Of a DNA stretch of 18,885 nucleotides, positions 7,030-14,216 are shown one piece after another. Under the pieces are notes generated by a model. It had not been told where the DNA came from, ran no database searches, and worked only from the letters and a program-made list of their open reading frames with translations. The stretch covers positions 1 to 18,885 of the forward strand of contig JAOPUQ010000458.1 of NCBI GenBank assembly GCA_025963425.1, in the 5' to 3' direction. This stretch comes from Modestobacter sp. (GTDB lineage Bacteria; Actinomycetota; Actinomycetes; Mycobacteriales; Geodermatophilaceae). Positions within the stretch are counted from its first letter, which is position 1. Every line of letters starts with the position of its first letter. The translations under genes and the position numbers were made by a program.

Positions 7030-8670
7030 TCAGACCATCCCGAATCGTTCGCTGTGGATGCGCTCGGCGGGGACGTCGAGCCCGAGGAGCGTCTGCTCCA
7101 CCGAGGTGACGACCTCCTCCCGCGCGCAGAGGAAGTACTGCAGGGAGCGCCGGTGCTCCGGTAGGTGGCGGTCGAGCAGGTCGGCGGTGATCCGCCCGCG
7201 CTCCCCGGTCCAGGCCTCCCCGGGACGGCTGATCACGTGCACCACGGTCAGGTTGAGCCGTCCCTGGAGGCGGCCCAGCTGGCGGATGCCGGTGATCTGA
7301 CCCTCGTGCGAGTTGCCGAGGAACAGCCAGCAGGGCCGCTGGTCACCCTGGTCGGCCATGGTGGCGAGCATGCTGAGGAACGGGGTCACGCCGGCGCCGG
7401 CGCCCAGGAAGACGTACCCCAGACCCGGGTGGCGTTCCAGCGTGAACGACCCGTGCGGGCCGTCGACGTAGACGGTGTCGCCCACCTTGAGCTCGCGGAT
7501 CGAGCTGGTGAACTGCCCGACCCGTTTGATGGTGAACTCGACCCGTGAGCTCACCGCGCTCGAGGACATCGAGAACGGGTGGTAGGTCAGCGTGAACGGC
7601 GTCCGGCCGGTGAGGATCCAGGCGAACTGCCCAGCCTGGAAGGAGAATCCGTGGTCGCCGCCGTGGCGGTGGGCGCGCTCCAGGCCCACCGTGACGCTGC
7701 CGCCGGGTTCCGGCCAGAGCTCGGCGACCCGCCAGGGACGCCGCCACAGCCGGATCGGCTTGACCAGGCGGACCCAGACCGCCAGCCACAGGAACGCCGC
7801 CGCGTACAGGGCCCACGCCAGCCGGACCCACGTCTCGCTGAAGTAGTAGTTCACCAGGAACGCGTGGCCGAGCGCGGCCAGCACGATGAGGACACCCAGC
7901 GCCGAGTGGAGCACGTGCCACACGGCGTAGCCGAGCCGCAGGGCGCGCCGCCAGATCGACGTCACCATCAGCACGACCAGGGCGCCGACCGACGCCCACG
8001 CCAGCTGGGCCCGCAGCGGGGCGTGGACGACGTCGAGCAGCACCCGGTACCGGTCCTCCGCCAGGAACAGCAGCACCGGGTGTCCGAACGCCGCCGCGAC
8101 GGCCAGGAACGAGATCTGCCGGTGGTACCGGAGGACCGCGTCGATCCCGAAGGGCGCGGTCGCTCGGGACAGCCGCGCGGCGAGGGCGAACTGCAGGCCC
8201 AGGACCGACAGCGCGACGAACCCCAGCGCGATCGACAGGTTCACCACGAACCCTCGCCCGGGCATGAGCTGGGTGGAGCACAGCGCGAGCGGGACCACCC
8301 CGATCAGCACGTGGGCGGCGAGCCAGACGACGGCCCGGCCGCCCCTGGTCGGCGCCGCGCGCCGGACTGCTGACGCCCCCGTCCGGCTGGTCGCGACGGG
8401 CCGGGGAGGGAGCTGGGCCAGCCGCGGCTCGGGCCGCAGCTCCGGCTGAGGCGTCGATCGTGGTCCGGGCGTGGGCCGGAGCTGGGACCCGGGCTGCGAC
8501 CCCGGCTGGGCCGCGGCCTGGTGCTGGGGCGCCGATCGGGGACTCGGGATCGGGGTGGGCCGGACTGCCGGCTGGGGCGCCGAGCGGGGTCCGGGCGTGG
8601 GACGGAGCCCGGTCCGATCCGCCGGCCGGGGTCGGGGATGAGGCGTGGGACGGTCGAACATCGTCGTCAC
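7030..8670 (-). CDS. Ferric-reductase-type transmembrane flavocytochrome with Pro-rich N-terminus
   Basis: A 546-residue membrane oxidoreductase. Residues 5-95 are a low-complexity Pro/Arg/Gln/Ser tail with RPTPxPRSxPQ-like units near 23, 37 and 65. Residues about 113-300 hold some six membrane spans of the ferric-reductase-like domain, with histidines spaced 14 apart (H183/H197 and H255/H269) suited to binding two hemes. The FAD-binding motif HPFSMSS is at 364-370 and the NAD(P)-binding GAGAGVTPFLSML at 423-435. Such proteins pass electrons from NAD(P)H through FAD and heme to a metal or other acceptor across the membrane. The acceptor is unknown. The start is GTG 8670 or ATG 8661; neither has a strong ribosome binding site. 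The miniprotein and possibly the aminotransferase follow on the same strand. Confidence 0.88.
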   Translation of the reverse strand: MTTMFDRPTPHPRPRPADRTGLRPTPGPRSAPQPAVRPTPIPSPRSAPQHQAAAQPGSQPGSQLRPTPGPRSTPQPELRPEPRLAQLPPRPVATSRTGASAVRRAAPTRGGRAVVWLAAHVLIGVVPLALCSTQLMPGRGFVVNLSIALGFVALSVLGLQFALAARLSRATAPFGIDAVLRYHRQISFLAVAAAFGHPVLLFLAEDRYRVLLDVVHAPLRAQLAWASVGALVVLMVTSIWRRALRLGYAVWHVLHSALGVLIVLAALGHAFLVNYYFSETWVRLAWALYAAAFLWLAVWVRLVKPIRLWRRPWRVAELWPEPGGSVTVGLERAHRHGGDHGFSFQAGQFAWILTGRTPFTLTYHPFSMSSSAVSSRVEFTIKRVGQFTSSIRELKVGDTVYVDGPHGSFTLERHPGLGYVFLGAGAGVTPFLSMLATMADQGDQRPCWLFLGNSHEGQITGIRQLGRLQGRLNLTVVHVISRPGEAWTGERGRITADLLDRHLPEHRRSLQYFLCAREEVVTSVEQTLLGLDVPAERIHSERFGMV

Positions 8671-9152
8671 GGCCTGCTGCCCGCTCCCTGCCCGGCGGTC
8701 GGGACCGCCCAGGACGAGCCACAGGTGGGGGGCATGTCGTCACTCCAGTAGGTCTGCGCGGGCACGTCGCGGGATGTCCGGACCGACTCGGTCCTCGACA
8801 CGCTCCAGCGCGACACCGCCCCACCAGCCCGTCGCGGGGTGCAGTGACGCACGTCACGACGGTGATGGGTCCCCCCGTACTGCCCATGGCAGCCGGTGTT
8901 CGCGGAGGCACTGTAAGTGAGTGAAGGACCGGTCCGTCAAGCGTCGCGACGCCACCCTGAGGCCCCTTGCTGGTCAGCGGCCCAGCGTGTGATGCGGCAC
9001 ACCGGATTGCCCGCGCAGGTCAGCCCATGATCGGGCGGCGGCTGCGTCCGGAGCACAGCAGACCATGTCGGTTCCGTCACTTGACGGTGACCCGGAGCGC
9101 ACGCTTAGTCTCCGTCAGGTAACAATCTGGCCCACCAAGGAGCTCCTTCCCC
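8671..9152. promoter_or_regulatory. 482-bp divergent intergenic region without a gene
   Basis: This gap separates the flavocytochrome start from the secreted-protein start. I see no convincing gene. It holds a GTGA-N6-TCAC site at 8844-8857 (GTGACGCACGTCAC), which resembles the Crp/GlxR-family operator pattern, and a candidate promoter near the right end. The 61-codon frame at 8667-8852 on the minus strand has no ribosome binding site and no recognisable composition. Confidence 0.4.
9074..9111 (+). promoter_or_regulatory. Candidate sigma-70-type promoter with overlapping palindrome
   Basis: TTGACG (9081-9086) and TAGTCT (9106-9111) lie 19 bp apart, 41 bp before the start codon at 9153. The -35 box sits inside the perfect-arm palindrome CCGTCA-CT-TGACGG (9074-9087), so a repressor bound there would block the promoter. 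The wide spacing makes it a fair rather than strong candidate. Confidence 0.4.
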
Positions 9153-10670
9153 ATGCACCACCGTCCCCCCGGGCCTCGACTCCCCTCCCTCCTCCGCGCC
9201 GCTCTGGTCCGCTGGCGGAACCAGACGTCCGCCGGCCGGCGCCTCTCCGCAGCCCTCGCGGTCGCGACCGCCGTCGTTCTGCTGGGGTCCGGGACGGCGC
9301 TCGCGGTCCCCACGCTGACGACGTCCACCGACGGCCCCATGCCGCTGGCGCTCGCCAGTTCGATGTTCTCCGAGCGGGGGTCCCAGGACACAGGGGCGAC
9401 CGGGCCCGGCGGCGCCGTGGAGCCGACGGCCCACGGTGGTGCAGGGTCGCCCCCGGGGTCCGCCGGCGAGGAGTCCGCGGCGGTCGGCACCACGGCCGCC
9501 GACGGCGCGACCACCTCCGCCGCAACCGGGGCCACCGCGTCCGTGCAGGCCGGTGACCAGGGCGGCGACCAGGCCCTTGACCAGGGCGGCAAGGCCCTTG
9601 ACCAGGGCGGCGACGAGCAGGGGGAGCCGGCCGCGCCGGCGCCGAACCCGAACTGCACGCTGCGCGTGCCGGCGGACCCGACCAGTGCGACCGGTCTGGC
9701 CACGCCGTACCAGCTCGCCGCGACCAACCGCGACGACGGGCCCTGCCGCGAGGCCAACGCGGATCAGGCCGCGTTCGTCGAGGCGGCGATCGTCGACCCG
9801 GCCACCGGCGCCCTGTCGATCTACCACCCGGTCGTCGTCGACGCGGGCACCTCGCCGGCTGCGGCCCCCGTCCCGGTCGCCGTGCCCGCGGGCGCCGTCG
9901 TCGGTGTGTGGTTCGGCTTCAACGGTGACGTGCTGACGCTCGGCGGCCCCGGCGCCCAGTCATGCGTCAACGGGCTGCCGGGCTCCCCGTTCGGCCAGTT
10001 CGCCTACTGCAACGCGCCGGCGTTCTTCGCGGCCGCCAACGACGCCATCGCCGCCGGCAAGCTGACGGTGCCGCCCCTGGGCACCGGCCGCGACGGCCTG
10101 CCCTGCCCGACGAGCCGCGACTTCGTCGTGGTCGACCAGGACCAGTCGGACAACCTGGCCACCGTCTACCGGGTGGTCCGCGGCCGGATCGCCCAGGACA
10201 CCGCGGCCGCCCGCCTCGGGAACGCGCTGACCAACGGCTCCGACGAGGCGCTGCTGGCCCGGTCGATCGACCCCGCGCTGGGCTGCACGCCCTTCCAGGC
10301 CCCGGACCTCACCGACGGTGGTGCGCTGACCTCGGCGCTGGCCCTCAACGAGCTGTCCGCCGCCGGGCACCAGGCCAGCCCGATGGCGCTGACCCCCGTC
10401 AACGACCCGATGACCCAGGTCGACGGTCGCACGAGCACGCGGAAGACGGACCTCTACCGGGCCGGGGTGGACCAGCCGCCCCTGCCTGCCGGACAGGACC
10501 CGGCGACGTACTGCGCCGACATGCGTGACATCGCCTCGGCCCGGCTCGCCCGCGACGCCGCGCTGTTCAAGCAGGCGCCGTCCCCCGACGCGGAGTCGGC
10601 GAACCTGCACCAGTTCCTCCGGACCCGGCTGAAGGGGGCCTTGGTCCTCCTCGGGTGCAACCAGGGCTGA
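9153..10670 (+). CDS. Secreted eight-cysteine protein of unknown function
   Basis: A 505-residue protein with a long basic N-region, a hydrophobic core at 31-47 and a likely signal-peptidase site after A51 (TALA). Residues about 60-165 are a low-complexity Gly/Ala/Thr/Asp/Gln linker that includes a 7-residue repeat (ALDQGGK, ALDQGGD) around 135-155. The region from about 166 to 505 looks globular and holds eight cysteines (NCTL, PCRE, SCVN, YCNA, PCPT, GCTP, YCAD, GCNQ), enough for four disulfides, as expected outside the cell. I recognise no catalytic motif or named family. The ATG at 9153 has AAGGAG 10 nt upstream. It is followed by a strong hairpin and appears to be transcribed alone. Confidence 0.85.
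   Translation: MHHRPPGPRLPSLLRAALVRWRNQTSAGRRLSAALAVATAVVLLGSGTALAVPTLTTSTDGPMPLALASSMFSERGSQDTGATGPGGAVEPTAHGGAGSPPGSAGEESAAVGTTAADGATTSAATGATASVQAGDQGGDQALDQGGKALDQGGDEQGEPAAPAPNPNCTLRVPADPTSATGLATPYQLAATNRDDGPCREANADQAAFVEAAIVDPATGALSIYHPVVVDAGTSPAAAPVPVAVPAGAVVGVWFGFNGDVLTLGGPGAQSCVNGLPGSPFGQFAYCNAPAFFAAANDAIAAGKLTVPPLGTGRDGLPCPTSRDFVVVDQDQSDNLATVYRVVRGRIAQDTAAARLGNALTNGSDEALLARSIDPALGCTPFQAPDLTDGGALTSALALNELSAAGHQASPMALTPVNDPMTQVDGRTSTRKTDLYRAGVDQPPLPAGQDPATYCADMRDIASARLARDAALFKQAPSPDAESANLHQFLRTRLKGALVLLGCNQG
9571..9611 (+). repeat. 21-bp tandem repeat in the linker of the secreted protein
   Basis: AGGCCCTTGACCAGGGCGGC begins at 9571 and again at 9592, with a diverged copy just before. 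The 21-bp period keeps the frame and encodes ALDQGG(K/D) units. It is within the low-complexity linker, where length variation is likely tolerated. Confidence 0.8.
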
Positions 10671-10687
10671 GCCGGCTCCGCCACGAC

Positions 10688-10726
10688 CGAGCCCGATGCC
10701 TGCCCGCCCGGCAGGCATCGGGCTCG
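10688..10726 (+). terminator. Strong hairpin terminator after the secreted-protein gene
   Basis: A perfect 17-bp inverted repeat (10688-10704 and 10710-10726; arm core GAGCCCGATGCCTGC) with a 5-nt loop, beginning 18 bp after the stop codon. There is no T-run. Position and stem strength support termination of the plus-strand gene. Confidence 0.75.
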
Positions 10727-10762
10727 CCGTGGCGCGAGGAGCTGACGGCGGACCGGTGTCCG

Positions 10763-10796
10763 GTTCGGCTGGCCGGCGCAGGCCGGTCAGCCGAAC
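10763..10796 (-). terminator. Hairpin overlapping the stop codon of the zinc-ribbon gene
   Basis: Arms 10763-10777 and 10782-10796 pair over 15 bp (one G-U) with a 4-nt loop. The stop codon (10787-10789) and the last two or three codons of the minus-strand zinc-ribbon gene are inside the stem. It probably ends the minus-strand cluster, opposite the neighbouring plus-strand terminator. Confidence 0.65.
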
Positions 10797-11155
10797 AGGT
10801 CGCTGAGGAACGACTCCTTCTTGTGACGCTTCCGGCCGTCGCCGTACTGCTGCCCGTGGCCGTACTGCTGGTCCTGACTGCTGCCGCGGCTCGTGCCGCG
10901 GGTCTGCTGGAGCACCTCGCTGACCACCGCGCCGATCGAGGACGCCTGCCGGGGCGGTTGCTGGGCCGAGGCAGGCGGAGCCGCCGGGGCGGCAGCTCCG
11001 GCGGGACCGTGCCAGGCGGTCTCCGCATCGACGAGTCGCTCGAGCTCCCCCCGGTCGAGGAAGATCCCGCGGCAGTCCGCGCACTGGTCGACGTGGACGC
11101 CGTTGCGCTCGTAGCTGCGCATCGTCCCCTGGCACTTCGGGCACACGAGTTCCAT
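10787..11155 (-). CDS. TFIIB-type zinc-ribbon protein
   Basis: A 122-residue protein. The N-terminal zinc ribbon has C5-P-K-C8 and C25-A-D-C28 followed by RGIFLDRGELERLV, the usual pattern of the bacterial zf-TFIIB family. Residues about 50-75 are an Ala/Pro linker, and the rest is Gln/Gly/Lys-rich with repeats such as QYGHGQQYGDG, a basic RKRHKKE patch, and the hydrophobic end FLSDLFG. The family has no settled function. The start at 11155 is fixed by the conserved MELVCPKC beginning, although no good ribosome binding site precedes it. It lies 53 bp downstream of the LtrA gene on the same strand. A hairpin covers its stop codon. Confidence 0.85.
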   Translation of the reverse strand: MELVCPKCQGTMRSYERNGVHVDQCADCRGIFLDRGELERLVDAETAWHGPAGAAAPAAPPASAQQPPRQASSIGAVVSEVLQQTRGTSRGSSQDQQYGHGQQYGDGRKRHKKESFLSDLFG

Positions 11156-11208
11156 GTGCGGCCAACGGGGGCCGCCGTCCGAGCGTTCCCGGGCCGCATC
11201 CCTGCGCG

Positions 11209-12420
11209 TCAGACGGCGTCCACCTCCAGGTGGCCGCTGGCCCGCTGCACGGTGCCGACGACGACCACGGCCACCACCAGCGCGGCCAGCGCCCCCACCA
11301 CGGCCGCCGCCGGCAGCTCCAGCGCCACGTCGAGCGCGGCGAGGACGGCCGCACCCAGGGGCCACCACCAGCTGCTCCGCCACCCTCGCGCCATGCCCGT
11401 GTTCCGTACGGTCACCGAGGCCAGATAGAGCGCGACGCCGCCGGCGAGCAACAGCCGGGTGCCGAGCGGCACGTCGCCCTGCCCGCTCTCCAGCACGGCG
11501 AGCTGGATCCCCGCGCCGATCCCCGCCAGGGCCAGGCAGAGCGGCAACTGGCCGAAGACGTAGACGTCGTGGGCACGGACGCTGCGCTCCCCACCCGCCT
11601 CGGCGAGCAGCCGCTTGGCACCGGCTCCGGCCAGGTCGAAGTGGCTCCACCACAACCCGGCGGCGAGCACGAACGACAGACCCCCGACGAGCACTGCTGC
11701 GGCGGTCCAGTGGGCCTCGTCGATGCCGTGCGCCACCGCCGCGACGGACTCCCCGAGCACCAGGATCACGAACAGCGCAAAGCGCTCGGGCAGGTGCTCC
11801 AGGTGCAGCGGCACGTCGGCCGAGGCGCCGGTCGCGCGCAGCGGTGCCACCACCTCGACCGCGACCGCCAGCCCCCACAGCACGAAGGACACCGGCGCGG
11901 GCACGACGATCGAGACCGCCCACAACAGCCCGCCGGCAGCCAGCGCGGTGAGGTAGGTCCGGGCGAGTGGCCGCGCTGCCTGCACGTGGTGGTGCACCCG
12001 GGCGTACTGGAGCAGCAGGACCACGCGCAGCAGCACCTGACAGCCGGCGAACAGGCCCGCCCGTTCGCCGGTCGCCTCGGCCGCCGTGGCGGCCATGCCG
12101 ATGACCGCGGCCATGCCGGCCAGCTTGTACAGCCGGAACACGACGTCGTCGTGATCGAAACGGTTGGCGTACATGGTCGAGCTCACCCAGGCCCACCACA
12201 CCGTGGCGAACAGCGCGGCGAACACCAGGGCCCCGCGCACGGTCACGTCCTCGCGGAGCGCACCGGCGAGCTCGGCGACGACCAGGACGAAGGCGAGGTC
12301 GAAGAAGAGCTCCAGCCGGGAGGCCGTCCGGTCCTCGTCGGTGGTCAGGCTCGGCGGGCGCACCAGCCCGGCAGAGGCCAGGGAGCGGAGGGTCTGGCGG
12401 ACGGCGCTGCGGGGGGGCAC
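11209..12420 (-). CDS. ltrA: Low temperature requirement protein A (LtrA) family membrane protein
   Basis: A 403-residue, strongly hydrophobic protein with about ten to twelve membrane spans. The family marks are ELFFDLAFV at 37-45, MYANRFDHDD at 83-92, and PERFALFVILVLGESV at 211-225 with a membrane-embedded Glu at 224. LtrA was named for a Listeria locus needed for growth in the cold; its molecular activity is not settled. The GTG at 12420 is preceded by TAGGG about 8 nt upstream. It begins 9 bp after the stop of the upstream membrane-protein gene, so the two are very likely cotranscribed, with the zinc-ribbon gene behind them. Confidence 0.92.
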   Translation of the reverse strand: MPPRSAVRQTLRSLASAGLVRPPSLTTDEDRTASRLELFFDLAFVLVVAELAGALREDVTVRGALVFAALFATVWWAWVSSTMYANRFDHDDVVFRLYKLAGMAAVIGMAATAAEATGERAGLFAGCQVLLRVVLLLQYARVHHHVQAARPLARTYLTALAAGGLLWAVSIVVPAPVSFVLWGLAVAVEVVAPLRATGASADVPLHLEHLPERFALFVILVLGESVAAVAHGIDEAHWTAAAVLVGGLSFVLAAGLWWSHFDLAGAGAKRLLAEAGGERSVRAHDVYVFGQLPLCLALAGIGAGIQLAVLESGQGDVPLGTRLLLAGGVALYLASVTVRNTGMARGWRSSWWWPLGAAVLAALDVALELPAAAVVGALAALVVAVVVVGTVQRASGHLEVDAV

Positions 12421-12429
12421 GCCGCTGCC

Positions 12430-13155
12430 CTACCCCGCCCCGGCCGGATGAGGCCTGCCGGCCGGTCGATCGGTCAGGATCGTCTCGCCCTTCACGAACC
12501 AGGCGACCCCGAAGGCCTCGTCGGCGAGGAACTCCAGCCAGAAGACCGGGTGCACCGCGGCCACCCAGCCGTCGTCGGGCAGCGCGGCCGCGACCGCGGC
12601 CAGCGCGACGCTGAGCAGGATCGTCACCCCGCAGACCCGGTAGACGACGTTGCGCTGTCGCTTGCGGTCGGTCGGCGGCCGGTCGGGGTGGGTACGGGGA
12701 AAGAGGGCCAGACAGAACCAGGCAAGGGTGAGGAAGAAGGTCGCGGCGCACACGAAGTGCACGACGCCGACCGCGTTCACCGGCCCGCCCGGAACGCCGC
12801 CCCGGGTGGTGGGGAAGAGTGCCGCGCCCACCGCGGACACACCGGCGACCACGCCGGCGACGGTGTCGGGCCGGTCGTAGCGGTAGCAGAACAGGAAGAT
12901 CGCCACCGCGCAGAGGCCGCCGACCAGCACGTTGCGCATGCTCGTGTAGTAGTAGTCGCTGATCGAGGGCTGCAGGCCCGGCCCGTCCAGCAGCGCTGCA
13001 CCGACCACCAGGATGACCGGCAGCGCCATACCGATGACGCCCACGGCCCGGCGCAGCGTCAGGTAGGACAGCACCAGCGGCGTTCGCGGGTCCGGGGCAC
13101 CGTCGTCCGCCGCGCCCGGTCCCGCCGTGTCCCGCCCCATGCCGTGTGCCCCCAT
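12430..13155 (-). CDS. Six-span integral membrane protein, unknown function (DUF998-like)
   Basis: A 241-residue protein with a short Gly/Asp-rich cytoplasmic N-terminus and about six hydrophobic segments (roughly 36-55, 73-92, 97-116, 128-152, 171-191, 199-222). The segment SISDYYYTSMRNVLVG (65-80) between the first two spans, and the aromatic HPVFWLEFLADEAFGVAWF near the end, are the most distinctive stretches; they recall DUF998-type membrane proteins, but I am not sure of the family. The ATG at 13155 has GAGGGGAG about 6 nt upstream; the ATG at 13140 is an alternative. Its 5' region contains the 16-bp tandem repeats. LtrA follows after 9 bp. Confidence 0.75.
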   Translation of the reverse strand: MGAHGMGRDTAGPGAADDGAPDPRTPLVLSYLTLRRAVGVIGMALPVILVVGAALLDGPGLQPSISDYYYTSMRNVLVGGLCAVAIFLFCYRYDRPDTVAGVVAGVSAVGAALFPTTRGGVPGGPVNAVGVVHFVCAATFFLTLAWFCLALFPRTHPDRPPTDRKRQRNVVYRVCGVTILLSVALAAVAAALPDDGWVAAVHPVFWLEFLADEAFGVAWFVKGETILTDRPAGRPHPAGAG

Positions 13156-13170
13156 GCCGAGCTCCCCTCG

Positions 13171-13224
13171 CCCCTCGACACCCTCGCCCCTCGACACCCT
13201 CGCCCCTCGACAGCCTCGCCCCTC
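13171..13224. repeat. 16-bp tandem repeat, about 3.4 copies
   Basis: CCCCTCGACACCCTCG starts at 13171, 13187 and 13203 (third copy with one mismatch), and a partial fourth follows at 13219. On the minus strand the unit reads as purine-rich CGAGGGTGTCGAGGGG and lies just upstream of the membrane-protein start. The unit length is not a multiple of three, so it is not a coding repeat. Confidence 0.85.
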
Positions 13225-13267
13225 CCCCGGGGATCCCGCTGGCGTGCCGCCGTGGACGTCCAGCTGG

Positions 13268-13814
13268 GCGGATGCGCTCGAGGCCGCGGCCGCCCGGGTC
13301 GCCCCGGCACGGCACGTCGGTGCTGGTGCGCCCGGCCGACCTGACCGACGATGCCCTGCGGGTCGAGGTGGAGACCAAGGTGCTGTTCTACCTGCGGTGC
13401 GCCCGGGCCGTCGCCCCGCACATGGCGGCCACCGGCTGGGGGCGGATCGTCAACGTCAGCGGGCTGAACGCACAGATCTCCGGATCGCTGGTCGGGTCGG
13501 TCCGCAATGTCGCCGTCGCCGCGAGGACCAAGAACCTGGCCGACGAACTCGCCCGGCCGGCATCACCGTCACCGTCCCCCGGCACGACGGTCACCGAGCG
13601 GACGCCGGCGATGCTGGCCGAGCGGGCCGCGCGCGACGGTGTCCCCGCCGCGGAGGTCGCCCGTCGGCTGGCCGCGGCCACCAGCATCGGCCGGCTGGTC
13701 ACCGCCGAGGAGGTGGCCGACGTCATCACCTTCCTGGCCTCGCCGCGCAGCGCGGCCAGCACCGGTGACGCGATCGCCGTCGGGGGCGGTACCCGCGGGT
13801 CCGTCCACTCCTGA
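13268..13814 (+). pseudogene. Decayed short-chain dehydrogenase/reductase
   Basis: SDR-like sequence can only be followed by changing frame. ADALEAAAARV (from 13268) is in one frame. It moves to a second at about 13300 (RHGTSVLVRPADLTDD... through WGRIVNVSG and NLADELAR), back to the first at about 13556 for AGITVTV, and again to the second at about 13578 for PGTTVTERTPAML to the end (IGRLVTAEEVADVITFLASP...GDAIAVGGG). The N-terminal Rossmann segment with its glycine-rich motif is absent; 16-bp repeats lie where it should be. Three frame changes plus the missing cofactor site point to a pseudogene. An open frame of 222 codons does cross the region, so a truncated product could still be made, but it should not bind NAD(P). 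Confidence 0.75.
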
Positions 13815-13823
13815 CCGACGTCA

Positions 13824-13841
13824 CCCCGCCGTCCGGCGGGG
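13824..13841. terminator. GC-rich hairpin between convergent genes
   Basis: CCCCGCC (13824-13830) and GGCGGGG (13835-13841) form a 7-bp stem with loop GTCC. It lies between the end of the SDR remnant and the end of the small basic-protein gene on the other strand, 8 bp from the latter's stop. It could serve both directions. Confidence 0.5.
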
Positions 13842-13848
13842 ACGCCGG

Positions 13849-13989
13849 TCAGTGCCGCTTGATGGCGCTGCGGGCGAGTCGTTCCATGCCCGAGGGTGCC
13901 TCCGCGTCGGCCTTCTTGGCCGCCCGCTTCTGCTTGATCGAGACGGCCGACTTCTTCGACAGGGATGCGCGGGGCGACTTGTCGACCAT
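13849..13989 (-). CDS. 46-residue basic protein (hypothetical)
   Basis: A 47-codon frame with an excellent ribosome binding site (GAGGGAG, 5 nt before ATG at 13989). The product begins MVDKSPRASLSKKSAVSIKQ, continues with KRAAKKADAE and ends ARSAIKRH: about a quarter Lys/Arg, no hydrophobic span, no Cys. Composition suggests a nucleic-acid- or ribosome-associated peptide, or a disordered basic protein, but I know no firm family. The overlapping 60-codon frame at 13821-14003 has no such start signal and looks like a shadow. It is divergent from the alpha/beta hydrolase gene. Confidence 0.7.
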   Translation of the reverse strand: MVDKSPRASLSKKSAVSIKQKRAAKKADAEAPSGMERLARSAIKRH

Positions 13990-14137
13990 GGGGACTCCCT
14001 CATACGGAGCCGACCGGCTCCAGTAGGGCGGACGCTACGCCGGACGACGGCCCCTGCGGGCCGGCCGGGCGCGGGACCGTGGCCGGTGGTCCCGGCGGCC
14101 GTCGAGCCCCGCAGGATCAGCTCGACACCCGGCCGAT

Positions 14138-14151
14138 GTGACCGAGTTCAC
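14138..14151. promoter_or_regulatory. Crp/GlxR-like site upstream of the hydrolase gene
   Basis: GTGACCGAGTTCAC has the GTGA-N6-TCAC layout of Crp-family operators and is preceded by T, giving TGTGA. It lies about 66 bp before the alpha/beta hydrolase start in the 227-bp divergent gap (13990-14216), which otherwise holds no gene I can see. The same layout occurs at 8844-8857. Confidence 0.4.
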
Positions 14152-14216
14152 CTGCAGCCCTTGTCGCCGGGGACTCCGGCTGCGACGCTCTGGCTCCACC
14201 GCCGAACAGGAGAGTC

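Noticed and set aside
8667..8852. 61-codon minus-strand frame upstream of the flavocytochrome
   Set aside because: No ribosome binding site and no recognisable composition; its end overlaps the flavocytochrome start region.
13171..13224. 16-bp repeats considered as a CRISPR or an attachment site
   Set aside because: Units are directly adjacent with no spacers, and there is no integrase or tRNA gene nearby.
11230..13344. 704-codon plus-strand frame opposite ltrA and the membrane-protein gene
   Set aside because: Antisense to two hydrophobic proteins; the translated product is His/Gln/Gly-rich with no domain.
13146..13814. Intact 222-residue dehydrogenase
   Set aside because: The open frame exists, but its first part is translated tandem repeat and the SDR similarity jumps between frames; the cofactor-binding motif is missing.
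13821..14003. 60-codon minus-strand frame
   Set aside because: It overlaps the 46-codon frame that has the strong ribosome binding site; its own start lacks one and its product is an Arg/Pro/Ser-rich shadow.
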